Below are positions 45,439 to 54,670 of a DNA stretch of 64,000 nt, in pieces. This stretch comes from Micavibrio sp. UBA5703 (GTDB taxonomy: Bacteria; Pseudomonadota; Alphaproteobacteria; Micavibrionales; Micavibrionaceae): NCBI GenBank assembly GCA_002420015.1, contig DIHF01000045.1:1-64000 (forward strand). Reading direction: 5' to 3'. The position numbers and the translations under genes were made by a program. Each line of letters begins with the position of its first letter. The stretch's first letter is position 1. Below the pieces are notes generated by a model. That model had not been told where the DNA came from. It ran no database searches and saw only the letters and a program-made list of their open reading frames with translations.

Positions 45439-46041
45439 TTACTCCGAACCTTCCGGCTTTTTGCGCGTCACGTTCCGTGGACGGGACGTAGCACCACCGC
45501 CACCCCCGCCCCCCGACGTACCCAAGCCAAGGCTCGGCATATTGCTCGGCGCAAGTTTGGGCGCGGCCTCAAAGTTGCGGCGGCGCGCCAGATGCGGCGC
45601 AAATTGCAGGCTGGAGGGGATGGCATCACCCAGCACGCAGCCCATCTTGCCCTCATCCCCCAGGTCCTCCCGGTGCACGGGTTGGCCGTGGGTACAGCGG
45701 CGGATAAACGCCTCAAACGCCAGCAGCGGATTGGCGGTATCGGGCACGGGGACGATCTGGCTGCGGTAAGGATCGTCCGAGATCATAAACGGCACCTGAT
45801 AGGCCTGCGCAATGTGATCCTGCGCATAGGCGCCGATATGGATATGGTGATTGAAATCAAATGCGCTATGGAAATCTTTTTCGACCGGGATATTAAGGTC
45901 GATATAATCCATATCGACATACTCCAGCGTCATGATGCCCGTTTCGATGCTGAAAATAACCCCCGCCACTTTCTGCACGAGGTTTCCCGCCGAAATAAGG
46001 CCGCTTTCGCCCTGCGGCGTAAAAAGAAGATCGATATTCAT
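45439..46041 (-). CDS. Hypothetical protein with Gly-rich, basic C-terminal tail
   Basis: 200 residues. The N-terminal ~125 residues look like a compact alpha/beta domain (MNIDLLFTPQGESGLISAGNLVQKV, ETGIMTLEYVDMDYIDLNIPVEKDFHSAFDFNHHIHIGAY). The tail has GTSGGGGGGGATSRPRNVTRKKPEGSE. No signal peptide. I considered SspB but the N-terminal motifs do not fit. Convergent with mltG (7 bases apart) and divergent from the amidotransferase. Confidence 0.6.
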   Translation of the reverse strand: MNIDLLFTPQGESGLISAGNLVQKVAGVIFSIETGIMTLEYVDMDYIDLNIPVEKDFHSAFDFNHHIHIGAYAQDHIAQAYQVPFMISDDPYRSQIVPVPDTANPLLAFEAFIRRCTHGQPVHREDLGDEGKMGCVLGDAIPSSLQFAPHLARRRNFEAAPKLAPSNMPSLGLGTSGGGGGGGATSRPRNVTRKKPEGSE

Positions 46042-46123
46042 TTCTATTACCCGATACAGGATGTTTCCGGTATATATCTCATTCTAACAGAACGCGGCTT
46101 AAGAAATAAAACGATTTAAGATC

Positions 46124-48061
46124 ATGTGCGGCATTACGGGCATTTACAGCGCAAAACAAGGACAGAACCGGCAGGCTCTGGCGCGTCTGGCCACGGAGAT
46201 AACAGATACCCTTTCCCACCGGGGGCCGGACAGCTCCGGGATCTGGCAGGACCCCGATAAGCCCTTGGCCCTCGGCCACCGCCGCCTTGCGATTATCGAC
46301 CTGTCCGAGAACGGCCACCAGCCGATGGAATCGGCATCCGGCCGCTACGTCATCACCTATAACGGCGAGTTCTACCGCTTTTCAGAAATAAAATCCGAGC
46401 TGGAGCGCATGGGCGTTTCCTTTCGCGGCCGCAGCGACACCGAGGTTATCCTCGCCGCCATTGATTTCTGGGGGCTTAATCTGGCGCTGCAGAAAATCGA
46501 CGGCATGTTCGCCTTTGCCCTATGGGACAAAAAAGACAAACAGCTTCACCTTGTCCGCGATCGCCTCGGTAAGAAGCCGCTTTATGTCGGCTGGGCGGGC
46601 CAATCTCTGGTTTTTTCCTCCGAACTCAAAGCCATTCACGCGCACCCGGATTTCAAACCTGTCGTGAATCGTAAAGCCTTGAGCGCCTATATGCGCTATG
46701 GCTATGTCCCCGCGCCGCTTTGCATCTACGAAAATGTCTGGAGCCTGCCCGCCGGATTTCGGATCAGCATCAACGTCGAAAAGATAACGCCCGGCGCGAA
46801 TCTTGAATCCCTCATGGAAAGTTACTGGCATCATCTGCGCGTGCTTGAGGAGCAAAAGCAAAAGCACAGATCGAAATCGGAAAGTGAAATTGTAAATGAA
46901 TTCGAAGCGCTTTTAACCACCTGCACGCGGGAGCGCATGATCTCCGACGTGCCGCTGGGCGCGTTTTTATCGGGCGGCATCGACAGCTCGGCCATCGTCG
47001 CCCTGATGCAAAAAATCTCCCCCAAGCCCGTCAAGACCTACACCATCGGATTTTCGGAATCCGGTTACGACGAAGCGGCACACGCCCGCAAAGTCGCCGC
47101 GCATCTGGGCACCGACCATCACGAGCATTATCTGAGCGCCAAAGACGCACAGAATATAATCCCTCTCCTGCCCGAAATTTACGACGAGCCGTTCGGCGAT
47201 TTTTCACAGATCCCGACTTACCTTGTTTCCAAATTCGCCCGCCAAAGCGTCAGCGTCGTTTTATCGGGCGATGGCGGCGATGAAATGCTGGGCGGCTATA
47301 ACCGTCATGTCGTGGGGCCGCGTCTGTGGCGCATGATGAAATTCACGCCGCGCCCCGCACGGCTTGCGCTGGCAAAATTCATCACCAGCACCAGCATCGA
47401 AAAATGGAACGCCATGGCCCCCGGCCAGCCGCGCCTTGGCGAGCGCATGCACAAGATCGGCGGAATTTTGGGCATGAAGAATCAGGAAGACATCTATCAA
47501 AATCTGGTCAGCCAATGGGATAGCCCCGAAACAATCGTCAGCGGCGGCGGCGATTTCCACACCCTCGCTACCGACCACGAATGGCAACCGCAAAACCTCA
47601 GCTTCGCCGAGCGCATGATGTACTGGGACGCGCTGTCTTATCTGCCGGGCGATATTCTTACGAAGGTCGACCGCGCCAGCATGGCCGTATCGCTCGAAGC
47701 GCGCGCGCCGTTACTCGATAAACGGATATATGATTACGTCTGGACGCTGCCGGAAAACATGAAGATCAGAAACGGCCAGGGCAAATATCTGCTGCGGCAG
47801 GTTTTAAACCGCCACGTCCCCCGCGCCTTGACCGAGCGCCCTAAACAGGGTTTTTCCGTCCCCATCGCCGAATGGCTGCGCAGCGATTTGCGCGGCTGGG
47901 CCGAAGACCTTCTGGATGAGAAGACATTGAAAGAGGACGGCTATCTTAACGCGCCCGCCCTGCGCGCTGTCTGGAACGAATACCTTTCCGGCCGCACCCA
48001 GCACGCCCCCAAACTCTGGACCGCCCTCATGTTTCTGACGTGGAAGGAAAAGTGGTTGTAG
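46124..48061 (+). CDS. asnB: Asparagine synthase (glutamine-hydrolysing)-like amidotransferase
   Basis: 645 residues. N-terminal class II glutaminase (Cys2 in MCGITGIYS, SHRGPDSSG, RLAIIDLSENGHQPM, TYNGEFY) and a C-terminal synthetase domain with the PP-loop SGGIDSSAI. The length and the nearby glycosyltransferase fit the AsnB-like amidotransferases that amidate sugars or peptides in surface-polysaccharide loci, as well as true asparagine synthetase. The ATG at 46124 is required by Cys2. Confidence 0.9.
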   Translation: MCGITGIYSAKQGQNRQALARLATEITDTLSHRGPDSSGIWQDPDKPLALGHRRLAIIDLSENGHQPMESASGRYVITYNGEFYRFSEIKSELERMGVSFRGRSDTEVILAAIDFWGLNLALQKIDGMFAFALWDKKDKQLHLVRDRLGKKPLYVGWAGQSLVFSSELKAIHAHPDFKPVVNRKALSAYMRYGYVPAPLCIYENVWSLPAGFRISINVEKITPGANLESLMESYWHHLRVLEEQKQKHRSKSESEIVNEFEALLTTCTRERMISDVPLGAFLSGGIDSSAIVALMQKISPKPVKTYTIGFSESGYDEAAHARKVAAHLGTDHHEHYLSAKDAQNIIPLLPEIYDEPFGDFSQIPTYLVSKFARQSVSVVLSGDGGDEMLGGYNRHVVGPRLWRMMKFTPRPARLALAKFITSTSIEKWNAMAPGQPRLGERMHKIGGILGMKNQEDIYQNLVSQWDSPETIVSGGGDFHTLATDHEWQPQNLSFAERMMYWDALSYLPGDILTKVDRASMAVSLEARAPLLDKRIYDYVWTLPENMKIRNGQGKYLLRQVLNRHVPRALTERPKQGFSVPIAEWLRSDLRGWAEDLLDEKTLKEDGYLNAPALRAVWNEYLSGRTQHAPKLWTALMFLTWKEKWL

Positions 48062-48087
48062 GCCTGTCTTAACCTGCAAAAAAAACC

Positions 48088-48237
48088 CGTCATCCCGGCG
48101 AAAGCCGGGATCCATTCGTAGTAAAACGAATAACCCTCTCTCCCTCAAGGGGGAGAGGATTGGGATGCCGCAAGCAGTAGAGAATAAATTCCGCAGAAAT
48201 TCGACATCGTATGGATCCCGGCTTTCGCCGGGATGAC
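48088..48237. repeat. Dispersed palindromic element, 26-bp inverted ends
   Basis: CGTCATCCCGGCGAAAGCCG... at the left is repeated inverted at the right (...CGGCTTTCGCCGGGATGAC), both closing on GGATCCA/TGGATCC. The centre has another hairpin around CCCTCTCTCCC-tcaa-GGGGGAGAGG. Intergenic after asnB. Confidence 0.75.
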
Positions 48238-48272
48238 AAAAAAAGGGGGGTGGATTTTCGGCAAAACTTGTG

Positions 48273-48300
48273 TTGACATAACTTTATTTATGTGTAGATA
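48273..48300 (+). promoter_or_regulatory. Promoter of the small membrane-protein gene
   Basis: A perfect TTGACA, 16-base spacer, TAGATA in an AT-rich stretch; the start falls about 30 bases before the TTG start codon at 48340. Confidence 0.6.
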
Positions 48301-48339
48301 TATGGCTATCACGACCTATCAAGTACAGGAGTAACTGAA

Positions 48340-48696
48340 TTGTCTGACACCGATAATAACGAACGAACAGCAAGAGAAGCATCGTCGCGCATGTTTATTG
48401 GAAGCACATTTCTGGCAGGCGCATTTATGATCGGTGCCATAGGCGATTTGGGAGACCATTACTATAATAAGGCACCTGTACGGAATCACCATCTTCATGA
48501 GACTTTCATCTCTCAGGCCCACTGCCATCCTGTTCAAATAAACCCACCTCGCAATGACTTTAGTCCTGCAAAAGAAGCAAGTAGATATCTTGCGGGTTTA
48601 TACCTTTTTGTTGGCACCATCACATCTGGCTTTGCCTTACGCAAGAAGGCCATAGCTGACAATAGTGAACAGCAATTGTCCCTGAACTTCGATTAG
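48340..48696 (+). CDS. Small hypothetical protein with two TM segments
   Basis: 118 residues from a TTG with AGGAG 8 bases upstream. Hydrophobic helices at about residues 18-35 (MFIGSTFLAGAFMIGAIGDL) and 84-100 (YLAGLYLFVGTITSGFAL) flank a His-rich loop (NHHLHETFISQAHCHPVQ) that could bind metal. No family recognised. AT-richer than its neighbours and served by its own promoter, so it may be a later insertion between asnB and the glycosyltransferase. Confidence 0.55.
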   Translation: MSDTDNNERTAREASSRMFIGSTFLAGAFMIGAIGDLGDHYYNKAPVRNHHLHETFISQAHCHPVQINPPRNDFSPAKEASRYLAGLYLFVGTITSGFALRKKAIADNSEQQLSLNFD

Positions 48697-48751
48697 CACT
48701 ATAAATAAGCTTCCCTGTTGATTGTCCGCGCAAAACCCCTATCCTGTAGAC

Positions 48752-49858
48752 ATGCGCAAGGTCCTCTACATCTTTGATGCCTCTGACACGAACAGCCGCC
48801 TTCCGGTTGCCGTGGGGGCGCGGGAAAAAGGCTATGACGTCACCATCGGCCTGATCGGCGGCAGCGAAGCCGTGGCGGAGGGGTTTGAGACGATCCTGCT
48901 GCCCAAACCACAGGGCGCGCTAAACCCACTCTCTATTCTCAAAACCATCCGCGCCGTACGTGAAGCGATCATTTCGACGCGGCCCGATATCCTTCATACC
49001 GTCACGTTGAAATACGCTTTTATCTGCGGGCTGGCCTCATTATTTTTGCCGCACAAAAAAATATTCACGCTGGCGGGGCTTGGCTATCTTTTTCATGGCG
49101 CGGGGCCAAAGGCCGCGCTGTTGCAAATGCTCGCCGCGCCCCTTCTGCGTTTTATCCTGAATGCAAATAACACATTTCTTATCTTTCAAAATCCCGACGA
49201 CATGGCCCTGATGCAGGCAAAAAAGTTCGCAGACAAAGACCGTTCGTTTCTTGTGCGCGGCTCGGGCGTCGATCTGGAGAAATTCAAATATATTCCCGAA
49301 GCCAAAAACGACACGCCTGTCGTCCTTATGCCCACGCGCCTTGTGCATGAAAAGGGCATCGATATTTTTATCGCGGCGGCGCATCTTTTGAACGATCAGG
49401 GTATCAACGCCGCGTTCTTCATCGCGGGCGGCGAAACCGCGCACAACCCCCGCGCCATATCCGCGCAGCAAATGCAGGAGATGGTCGAGGGCAGCCCCGT
49501 CGAATGGCTGGGCCGCGTTGCGGATATGCCCGCGCTTTTGGTTGGCGCGAATCTGATCGTCTATCCTTCGCATTACGGCGAGGGCATTCCGCGTGTGCTG
49601 CTCGAAGCCTGCGCGGCGGGGCGCGCCATCGTCACCACCGATCACACCGGCTGCCGCGAGGCGGTGCGTGATGGCGACAACGGGATTCTGGTACCCGTGA
49701 AAGATCCACAAAAAACGGCGGAGGTAATCGCCCTACTCCTGCATGATGACAAAAAGCGCCTTTCCATGGGGCGCAATGCCCGTGCGCGCGCCGAAGCGGA
49801 ATTTGATGTGGCCTTAATCGTCAAAAAAACATTGGAAGTTTATGATGCGTGCCGTTAG
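48752..49858 (+). CDS. Glycosyltransferase family 4
   Basis: 368 residues, GT-B fold. The N-terminal Rossmann part begins RKVLYIFDASDTNSRLPVAV; the donor-binding C-terminal part has PTRLVHEKGIDIFIAAAHLL and the E-x7-E region SHYGEGIPRVLLEACAAGRAIVTTDHTGCREAV. It resembles the GT4 enzymes of polysaccharide or lipid-linked oligosaccharide assembly. The ATG at 48752 was preferred; a TTG at 48722 is in frame. Confidence 0.88.
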   Translation: MRKVLYIFDASDTNSRLPVAVGAREKGYDVTIGLIGGSEAVAEGFETILLPKPQGALNPLSILKTIRAVREAIISTRPDILHTVTLKYAFICGLASLFLPHKKIFTLAGLGYLFHGAGPKAALLQMLAAPLLRFILNANNTFLIFQNPDDMALMQAKKFADKDRSFLVRGSGVDLEKFKYIPEAKNDTPVVLMPTRLVHEKGIDIFIAAAHLLNDQGINAAFFIAGGETAHNPRAISAQQMQEMVEGSPVEWLGRVADMPALLVGANLIVYPSHYGEGIPRVLLEACAAGRAIVTTDHTGCREAVRDGDNGILVPVKDPQKTAEVIALLLHDDKKRLSMGRNARARAEAEFDVALIVKKTLEVYDACR

Positions 49859-49867
49859 AATATTTCC

Positions 49868-50458
49868 ATGGCAAATATCGTAAAAAAAGAAAAAGGTTAT
49901 CTGACCGGAAAACTTCTTCTGGCGATGCCTGCGATGGGCGATCCGCGTTTTCACCGCGCCGTTATTTTCATTTGCGCGCATGATGAAAACGGCGCAATGG
50001 GCCTTGTCATCAATCACATTCTACCCGGCTTTGAATTCGGCAAACTGCTTTCGCAGCTTAATATAGTCTCCGATATCGAAGTCGATCTCAAAAAAGTTTC
50101 CGTACCGGTCATGAGCGGCGGCCCGGTCGAAGCGGCCAGAGGATTCGTGCTGCATTCGGGCGATTTCAGCCGCAAGGACACCGTCAAAATCGACGACCTC
50201 TACAGCGTCACCGGCACTGTCGAGGCGCTGAAGGACATCGCCACCGGAAACGGCCCCGACAATATGCTGTTTATATTGGGCTATGCGGGCTGGAGCGCGG
50301 GGCAGCTTGATTCCGAAATGCAACAAAATGCCTGGCTGGTCGTCGATCCCGATCCGTCGCTGATCTTCCATGCTAACCCGGATAAAAAATGGGACATGGC
50401 CATTGAAAAGCTGGGCATCGACCCGCTGATGCTCTCCTCCGAATCCGGCCGTGCGTGA
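49868..50458 (+). CDS. YqgE/AlgH family protein
   Basis: 196 residues. GKLLLAMPAMGDPRFHRAVIFICAHDENGAMGLVIN and GGPVEAARGFVLHS plus LGYAGWSAGQLDSEMQQNAWL are diagnostic. The molecular function is not firmly known. Nine bases after the glycosyltransferase stop. Confidence 0.93.
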   Translation: MANIVKKEKGYLTGKLLLAMPAMGDPRFHRAVIFICAHDENGAMGLVINHILPGFEFGKLLSQLNIVSDIEVDLKKVSVPVMSGGPVEAARGFVLHSGDFSRKDTVKIDDLYSVTGTVEALKDIATGNGPDNMLFILGYAGWSAGQLDSEMQQNAWLVVDPDPSLIFHANPDKKWDMAIEKLGIDPLMLSSESGRA

Positions 50459-50467
50459 TCGCTTAAA

Positions 50468-51730
50468 TCAACCCGCAAGACGCTCGGCGATTTTCTCGAA
50501 CGCCTCGAGCTTTTCCATCGGGCCATAGCCCGCAAGGGTCGGCTGGCCGGTAAATATTTTCCCGGCGACACGTGCAATATCTTGTTCGCCGACGGCGTTG
50601 ATCTTGCCGATGATCTTCTCGACATCGGGAACTTCGTTGAAATAGATGGCGTATTTGGCCTGATGATCGGCACGGCTCATCATCGATTCCCGGCCCATCA
50701 GAATGCCTGCGCGCATCTGGGCTTTGGCGCGCTCAAGCTCCTGCGCACTGACCTTGCCCATCACGCTTTTGATTTCATCGCACATCACCGGGATCATCTT
50801 GGGCAGGTCGTCCGGCCCTGTCCCGGCGTAAATGCCGAATTGCCCGTCATCCGCCCAGCCCGTGTGAAAGCTGAAGATCGAATAAACCAGCCCGCGCTTT
50901 TCGCGGATTTCCTGAAACAGGCGCGACGACATGCCACCGCCCAGCAAAGTCGAAAGCGCCTGCATGGCCTTGTAATCGTCATCCATGCGGCTGATGCCAC
51001 GAAAGCCGAGAACCACATGGCTCTGCTCAAGATCTTTTTCACGGCGGTCTTCGCCGCCTTTGTAATGCGCCGCCGCCTTTCCGTTGGCCGTATCGGACGG
51101 CAAGGCGTTAAACAATTCCGCAACCATCGCCACGAACACGTCATGATCCACCGCGCCCGCCGCCGAAACGACCATGCGCCCCGGCGTGTAATAACGCCTG
51201 ACGTAATCCATCAAAGTCTCGCGCTTCATGGCGCCGATGATATCGGCCTTGCCCAGAATGGGCGCGCCGAGCGATTGGCCGGGATAGGCGGTCTCGTAAT
51301 AATTGTCGAAAATGATATCGTCCGGCGTGTCGTTGCTCATGCCGATTTCCTGCAGCACGACATGCCGTTCCTTCTCCAGCTCGTCCTCGGGCATATTTGA
51401 ATTCTGGACGATATCGGCCAGAACCTCGATGGCCAGCCGCAGGTCTTCCTTCAAAAGATGAATATGGTAACTTGTGATTTCGCGGCTGGTGTACGCGTTG
51501 ACGCTGCCGCCGACATTTTCTATAACTTCGGCAATCTCCAGCGCGTTGCGCTTTTTGGTGCCCTTGAACAGCATATGTTCCGTCAAATGAGCAACGCCGT
51601 TATGGGCCATATCCTCATGGCGCGTGCCCACACCCACCCAAACGCCCAGCGCCACGGTATGCACCCCCGGCACCGTATCGGTCACCACGCGCAGCCCCGA
51701 GGGCAGTTTCGTCATCCGGATTTCGCTCAT
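50468..51730 (-). CDS. M16 zinc peptidase (mitochondrial processing peptidase-like)
   Basis: 420 residues. The inverted zinc motif HLTEHMLFKGT (HxxEH) and the downstream Glu in NAYTSREITSYHIHLL mark an active M16B subunit. The C-terminal domain has the Arg/Tyr substrate region (ARGILMGRESMMSRADHQAKYAIYF). Adjacent to thrC with 40 bases between, the usual alphaproteobacterial arrangement. Confidence 0.92.
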   Translation of the reverse strand: MSEIRMTKLPSGLRVVTDTVPGVHTVALGVWVGVGTRHEDMAHNGVAHLTEHMLFKGTKKRNALEIAEVIENVGGSVNAYTSREITSYHIHLLKEDLRLAIEVLADIVQNSNMPEDELEKERHVVLQEIGMSNDTPDDIIFDNYYETAYPGQSLGAPILGKADIIGAMKRETLMDYVRRYYTPGRMVVSAAGAVDHDVFVAMVAELFNALPSDTANGKAAAHYKGGEDRREKDLEQSHVVLGFRGISRMDDDYKAMQALSTLLGGGMSSRLFQEIREKRGLVYSIFSFHTGWADDGQFGIYAGTGPDDLPKMIPVMCDEIKSVMGKVSAQELERAKAQMRAGILMGRESMMSRADHQAKYAIYFNEVPDVEKIIGKINAVGEQDIARVAGKIFTGQPTLAGYGPMEKLEAFEKIAERLAG

Positions 51731-51770
51731 CGGGGTGTGATAGTATAGGCCGAAACGAAACGCAACGGAT

Positions 51771-53141
51771 TTAAGAAGCTTTGCGGATAAAAGATTTTAA
51801 CCCATTAAAATCATTGGGTAATTTGTCAAAATTCTCGGGCCGACCCATTAAATCCGCCAGATGCGGCGGCAGGGCTGGCCGGGTGCCCGTTGCCTTCTCG
51901 ACAGCGTCCGGAAATTTTGCCGGATGGGCAGTGGCAAGCGTCACTATCGGCCCCCCTGATTTTTCTTTAAGCGATTTCATTTCAAGCGCCGCCGCCATGC
52001 CGACCGCCGAATGCGGATCGAGGACATAGCCGGTCTCATCATAAACATTTTTAATCACCGCCAAGGTATGTACGTCATCGCAGCGATGCGCGGTGAAATC
52101 GTTGCCGATAGCCGCCGCATATTTCCCATCGCGCTTAAACGCCTCCATCAGGGCCTTGAGCTTTTCCGCATCGCGCCCGACAACGTCGAACAGATAGCGC
52201 TCGAAGTTGCTCGAGATCTGAATATCCATCGACGGGCTCAAGGTCGGATGAACGTCTTTGGCCTCCATCGTACCTGTCTTAAAGAACCGCGCCAGAATGT
52301 CGTTTTCGTTCGTCGCCACGATCAGAGATTTAATCGGCACGCCCATCTTGCGCGCTGCATAAGCCGCAAACACATTGCCGAAATTCCCCGTCGGCACGAT
52401 GAAGGAAACCCCCTCGCCCAGCGCCAGAACGGTTGTGACGTAATAGACGATCTGCGCCATGATCCGCGCCCAGTTGATGGAATTCACCGCCGAAAGGTTC
52501 ATCTCGGCACGGAATTCCGCATCGTTAAACATCGCCTTCACAAGGTTCTGGCAATCGTCGAACGTGCCTTCCAGCGCGATATTGTGAACATTATCCGCCC
52601 TCACCGTCGTCATCTGGCGGCGCTGCACGTCCGACACGCGCCCATGCGGATGCAGGATAAAAATATTCACGCGGTCTGAATGACGACAACCTTCAATCGC
52701 CGCCGAGCCTGTATCACCCGACGTCGCCCCGACAATCGTTACCCGTTCATTGCGCCTTGTTAAAACATGGTCGAACAGCCGCCCCAACAATTGCAGCGCC
52801 ACATCCTTGAACGCAATCGTCGGACCGTGAAACAGCTCCAGCGCATGAACGTTATCGTAAACCTTATGCAGCGGCGCGACATCCTTGTGGCGGAAAATTT
52901 CGGGGCCATAGGTCTCTTCCAGTATCCGGCGGAAATCTTTTTTCTCGATGCTCCCCTCGACGAAAGGAAACATCACGGCTTCGGCCACCTCTATGTATGA
53001 TTTCCCTTTAAGCGCAGCCATATCAAGGCGCGGCCAGCTTTGCGGCACATACAACCCGCCATCCGGCGCCAGCCCGTCCAGCAAAACCTGCTCGAATGTC
53101 CGGGGCTCCCCCCCGCCGCGTGTGGAAATATAGGTAATCAT
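51771..53141 (-). CDS. thrC: Threonine synthase
   Basis: 456 residues. YISTRGGGEPRTFEQVLLDGLAPDGGLYVP is the class II (yeast/E. coli type) N-terminus; the PLP Lys is in HGPTIAFKDVALQ; SGDTGSAAIEG binds phosphate. Converts O-phosphohomoserine to threonine. Confidence 0.96.
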   Translation of the reverse strand: MITYISTRGGGEPRTFEQVLLDGLAPDGGLYVPQSWPRLDMAALKGKSYIEVAEAVMFPFVEGSIEKKDFRRILEETYGPEIFRHKDVAPLHKVYDNVHALELFHGPTIAFKDVALQLLGRLFDHVLTRRNERVTIVGATSGDTGSAAIEGCRHSDRVNIFILHPHGRVSDVQRRQMTTVRADNVHNIALEGTFDDCQNLVKAMFNDAEFRAEMNLSAVNSINWARIMAQIVYYVTTVLALGEGVSFIVPTGNFGNVFAAYAARKMGVPIKSLIVATNENDILARFFKTGTMEAKDVHPTLSPSMDIQISSNFERYLFDVVGRDAEKLKALMEAFKRDGKYAAAIGNDFTAHRCDDVHTLAVIKNVYDETGYVLDPHSAVGMAAALEMKSLKEKSGGPIVTLATAHPAKFPDAVEKATGTRPALPPHLADLMGRPENFDKLPNDFNGLKSFIRKAS

Positions 53142-53209
53142 GCCGCTTGTTTATGGGCTTTTGGATAGCCTGTCAAATCAAGTTAGTCCATGAATTCGGC
53201 GTTTTCCAC

Positions 53210-53238
53210 TTGACATTTATATGAAAAACACATATCTG
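53210..53238 (+). promoter_or_regulatory. Promoter of the GNAT gene
   Basis: A perfect TTGACA, 17-base spacer, TATCTG. It overlaps an upstream ATG of the open frame (53221) and so supports the start at 53275. Confidence 0.65.
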
Positions 53239-53274
53239 TGGGCAAATTCTGGAAAAACACTTGAGGAGATCGTT

Positions 53275-53901
53275 ATGAATATCGACTATAGGCGCGCCAC
53301 AGCAATGGATGCCGAAGGCGTTTACGAAGTGGCGCAGTCCATCTCGAAAAGCGCAATGGTAGAACAAGGCGCTACCGAAGAAACCCTCAGCCAGCAGGGA
53401 TTTCTTCTCTACCCGCTCTCGGCCGACGATACCTCAAAACCCAATTACAAGGAGCGCATAGAGCTTTCCTCTCATTTCTGGGTGGCCGCCGACAAGGACA
53501 GCGGAAGAATTCTCGCTTTCATGATGGCGTACACATTCCAGCAATATAAACAAATGACGCAGCTGACAAAAAACGATATCGGCGTTCTCGATTTCTTTAC
53601 AGGCCCCGGCGAAGATAAAGCCGTATATTCCGAAGATACAATCTACATTGCGCAAATCGGCACGCATGCAGACTTAAAACGTCAAGGTATCATGAGAGGT
53701 CTGGCACGGGAGGCCTTCAAGCATACAGGAAACTCACCAGTTGCCCTTGGTGAAGTTGCACAGCAACCCTTGCGCAATATCGCTTCAAGCGAATTCTTTT
53801 TAAACATGGGATTCACCATGCCGTGGAAACGCCCGAAAGACGACGGCGCACGCGTATCGGGAACTTTCATGAGAACATTTCCCACAATGAGCCATGAGTA
53901 A
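53275..53901 (+). CDS. GNAT-family acetyltransferase
   Basis: 208 residues from an ATG with GAGGAG 6 bases upstream. IDYRRATAMDAEGVYEVAQ begins the fold; YIAQIGTHADLKRQGIMRGLAREAF is the acetyl-CoA pyrophosphate loop (Q/RxxGxG/A variant RQGIMRG); the end (ASSEFFLNMGFTMPWK) matches the C-terminal strand. Substrate unknown. Overlaps the next gene by 8 bases. Confidence 0.8.
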   Translation: MNIDYRRATAMDAEGVYEVAQSISKSAMVEQGATEETLSQQGFLLYPLSADDTSKPNYKERIELSSHFWVAADKDSGRILAFMMAYTFQQYKQMTQLTKNDIGVLDFFTGPGEDKAVYSEDTIYIAQIGTHADLKRQGIMRGLAREAFKHTGNSPVALGEVAQQPLRNIASSEFFLNMGFTMPWKRPKDDGARVSGTFMRTFPTMSHE

Positions 53902-54670
53902 CTCTACCTACGTTATTAGTCAGATTTTTGGTGCCTCTGCTTTAGTAGCAAGACCTGTTTCCAGATGGCTGCAATCGCATTTCCCCGACACCAAAAACAT
54001 ACGTCTTACCGATGTCCTGCCACGGACATTCACCAGTATTTCATATGCCTTAAACGAAAGCGGCGCTGTTCCTGCCATTGTTCAGGGTGTAGCCGCAATT
54101 CGCGCAGGATCGCTATCAACCCTGTGGGGACAAACCAATAAAAAAATGATTTCTGCAGCCGCTATGGCCACATCTGTTTCCGGTGGCCTGTATATGCTCA
54201 AAGACGCTAGCGACTTACCACCCATAGCGGGGGCCATCGCCGGAACGGCTGTAGATTTTCAGGATCAAGCCCGTTATCACCGTCTGCCTTATCTTGCCTA
54301 TCCTGCATTCTGGGGAACTACGGCAATTGTCAAGGAAAACTGGGCAGCATTGGCTTCCGATATCGTCGCAACAGGAATTCTCTGGAAGACAGTTTACAAT
54401 GAGGATATTAAAGGTGCATCAGGCAAAAAAGATGCGTCCTTCAATGAAGACTGGAAAGCCTATTGGTACGGCATCTTGCACAACGCACCAACCGGAGCCA
54501 CGATAAAAGGACAGGTTTCAACTGCACCCGGTTACACAAATGAAACGATGCAGAAAGAATATCTGCAAAATTTACAACGAAAAACAAATCCGCACTTTCT
54601 TACGCAGAATCAGACTTTTGAAATGATGAAATCCGCAGCGCAGGATTCCCCCACTAACACGCTTGCTTAA
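53894..54670 (+). CDS. Hypothetical protein with hydrophobic segments
   Basis: 258 residues. Several moderately hydrophobic stretches (VISQIFGASALVARPVSRWL; MISAAAMATSVSGGLYML; IAGAIAGTAV; LPYLAYPAFWGTTAIV; ALASDIVATGILW) suggest a membrane-associated protein. The C-terminus is soluble and polar. I recognise no family. Coupled to the GNAT gene; its 3' end overlaps pdxT by 17 bp on the other strand. Confidence 0.6.
   Translation: MSNSTYVISQIFGASALVARPVSRWLQSHFPDTKNIRLTDVLPRTFTSISYALNESGAVPAIVQGVAAIRAGSLSTLWGQTNKKMISAAAMATSVSGGLYMLKDASDLPPIAGAIAGTAVDFQDQARYHRLPYLAYPAFWGTTAIVKENWAALASDIVATGILWKTVYNEDIKGASGKKDASFNEDWKAYWYGILHNAPTGATIKGQVSTAPGYTNETMQKEYLQNLQRKTNPHFLTQNQTFEMMKSAAQDSPTNTLA

Noticed and set aside
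45439..46041. SspB (ClpXP adaptor) assignment
   Set aside because: Length and disordered tail fit, but the conserved SspB N-terminal and strand motifs are absent.
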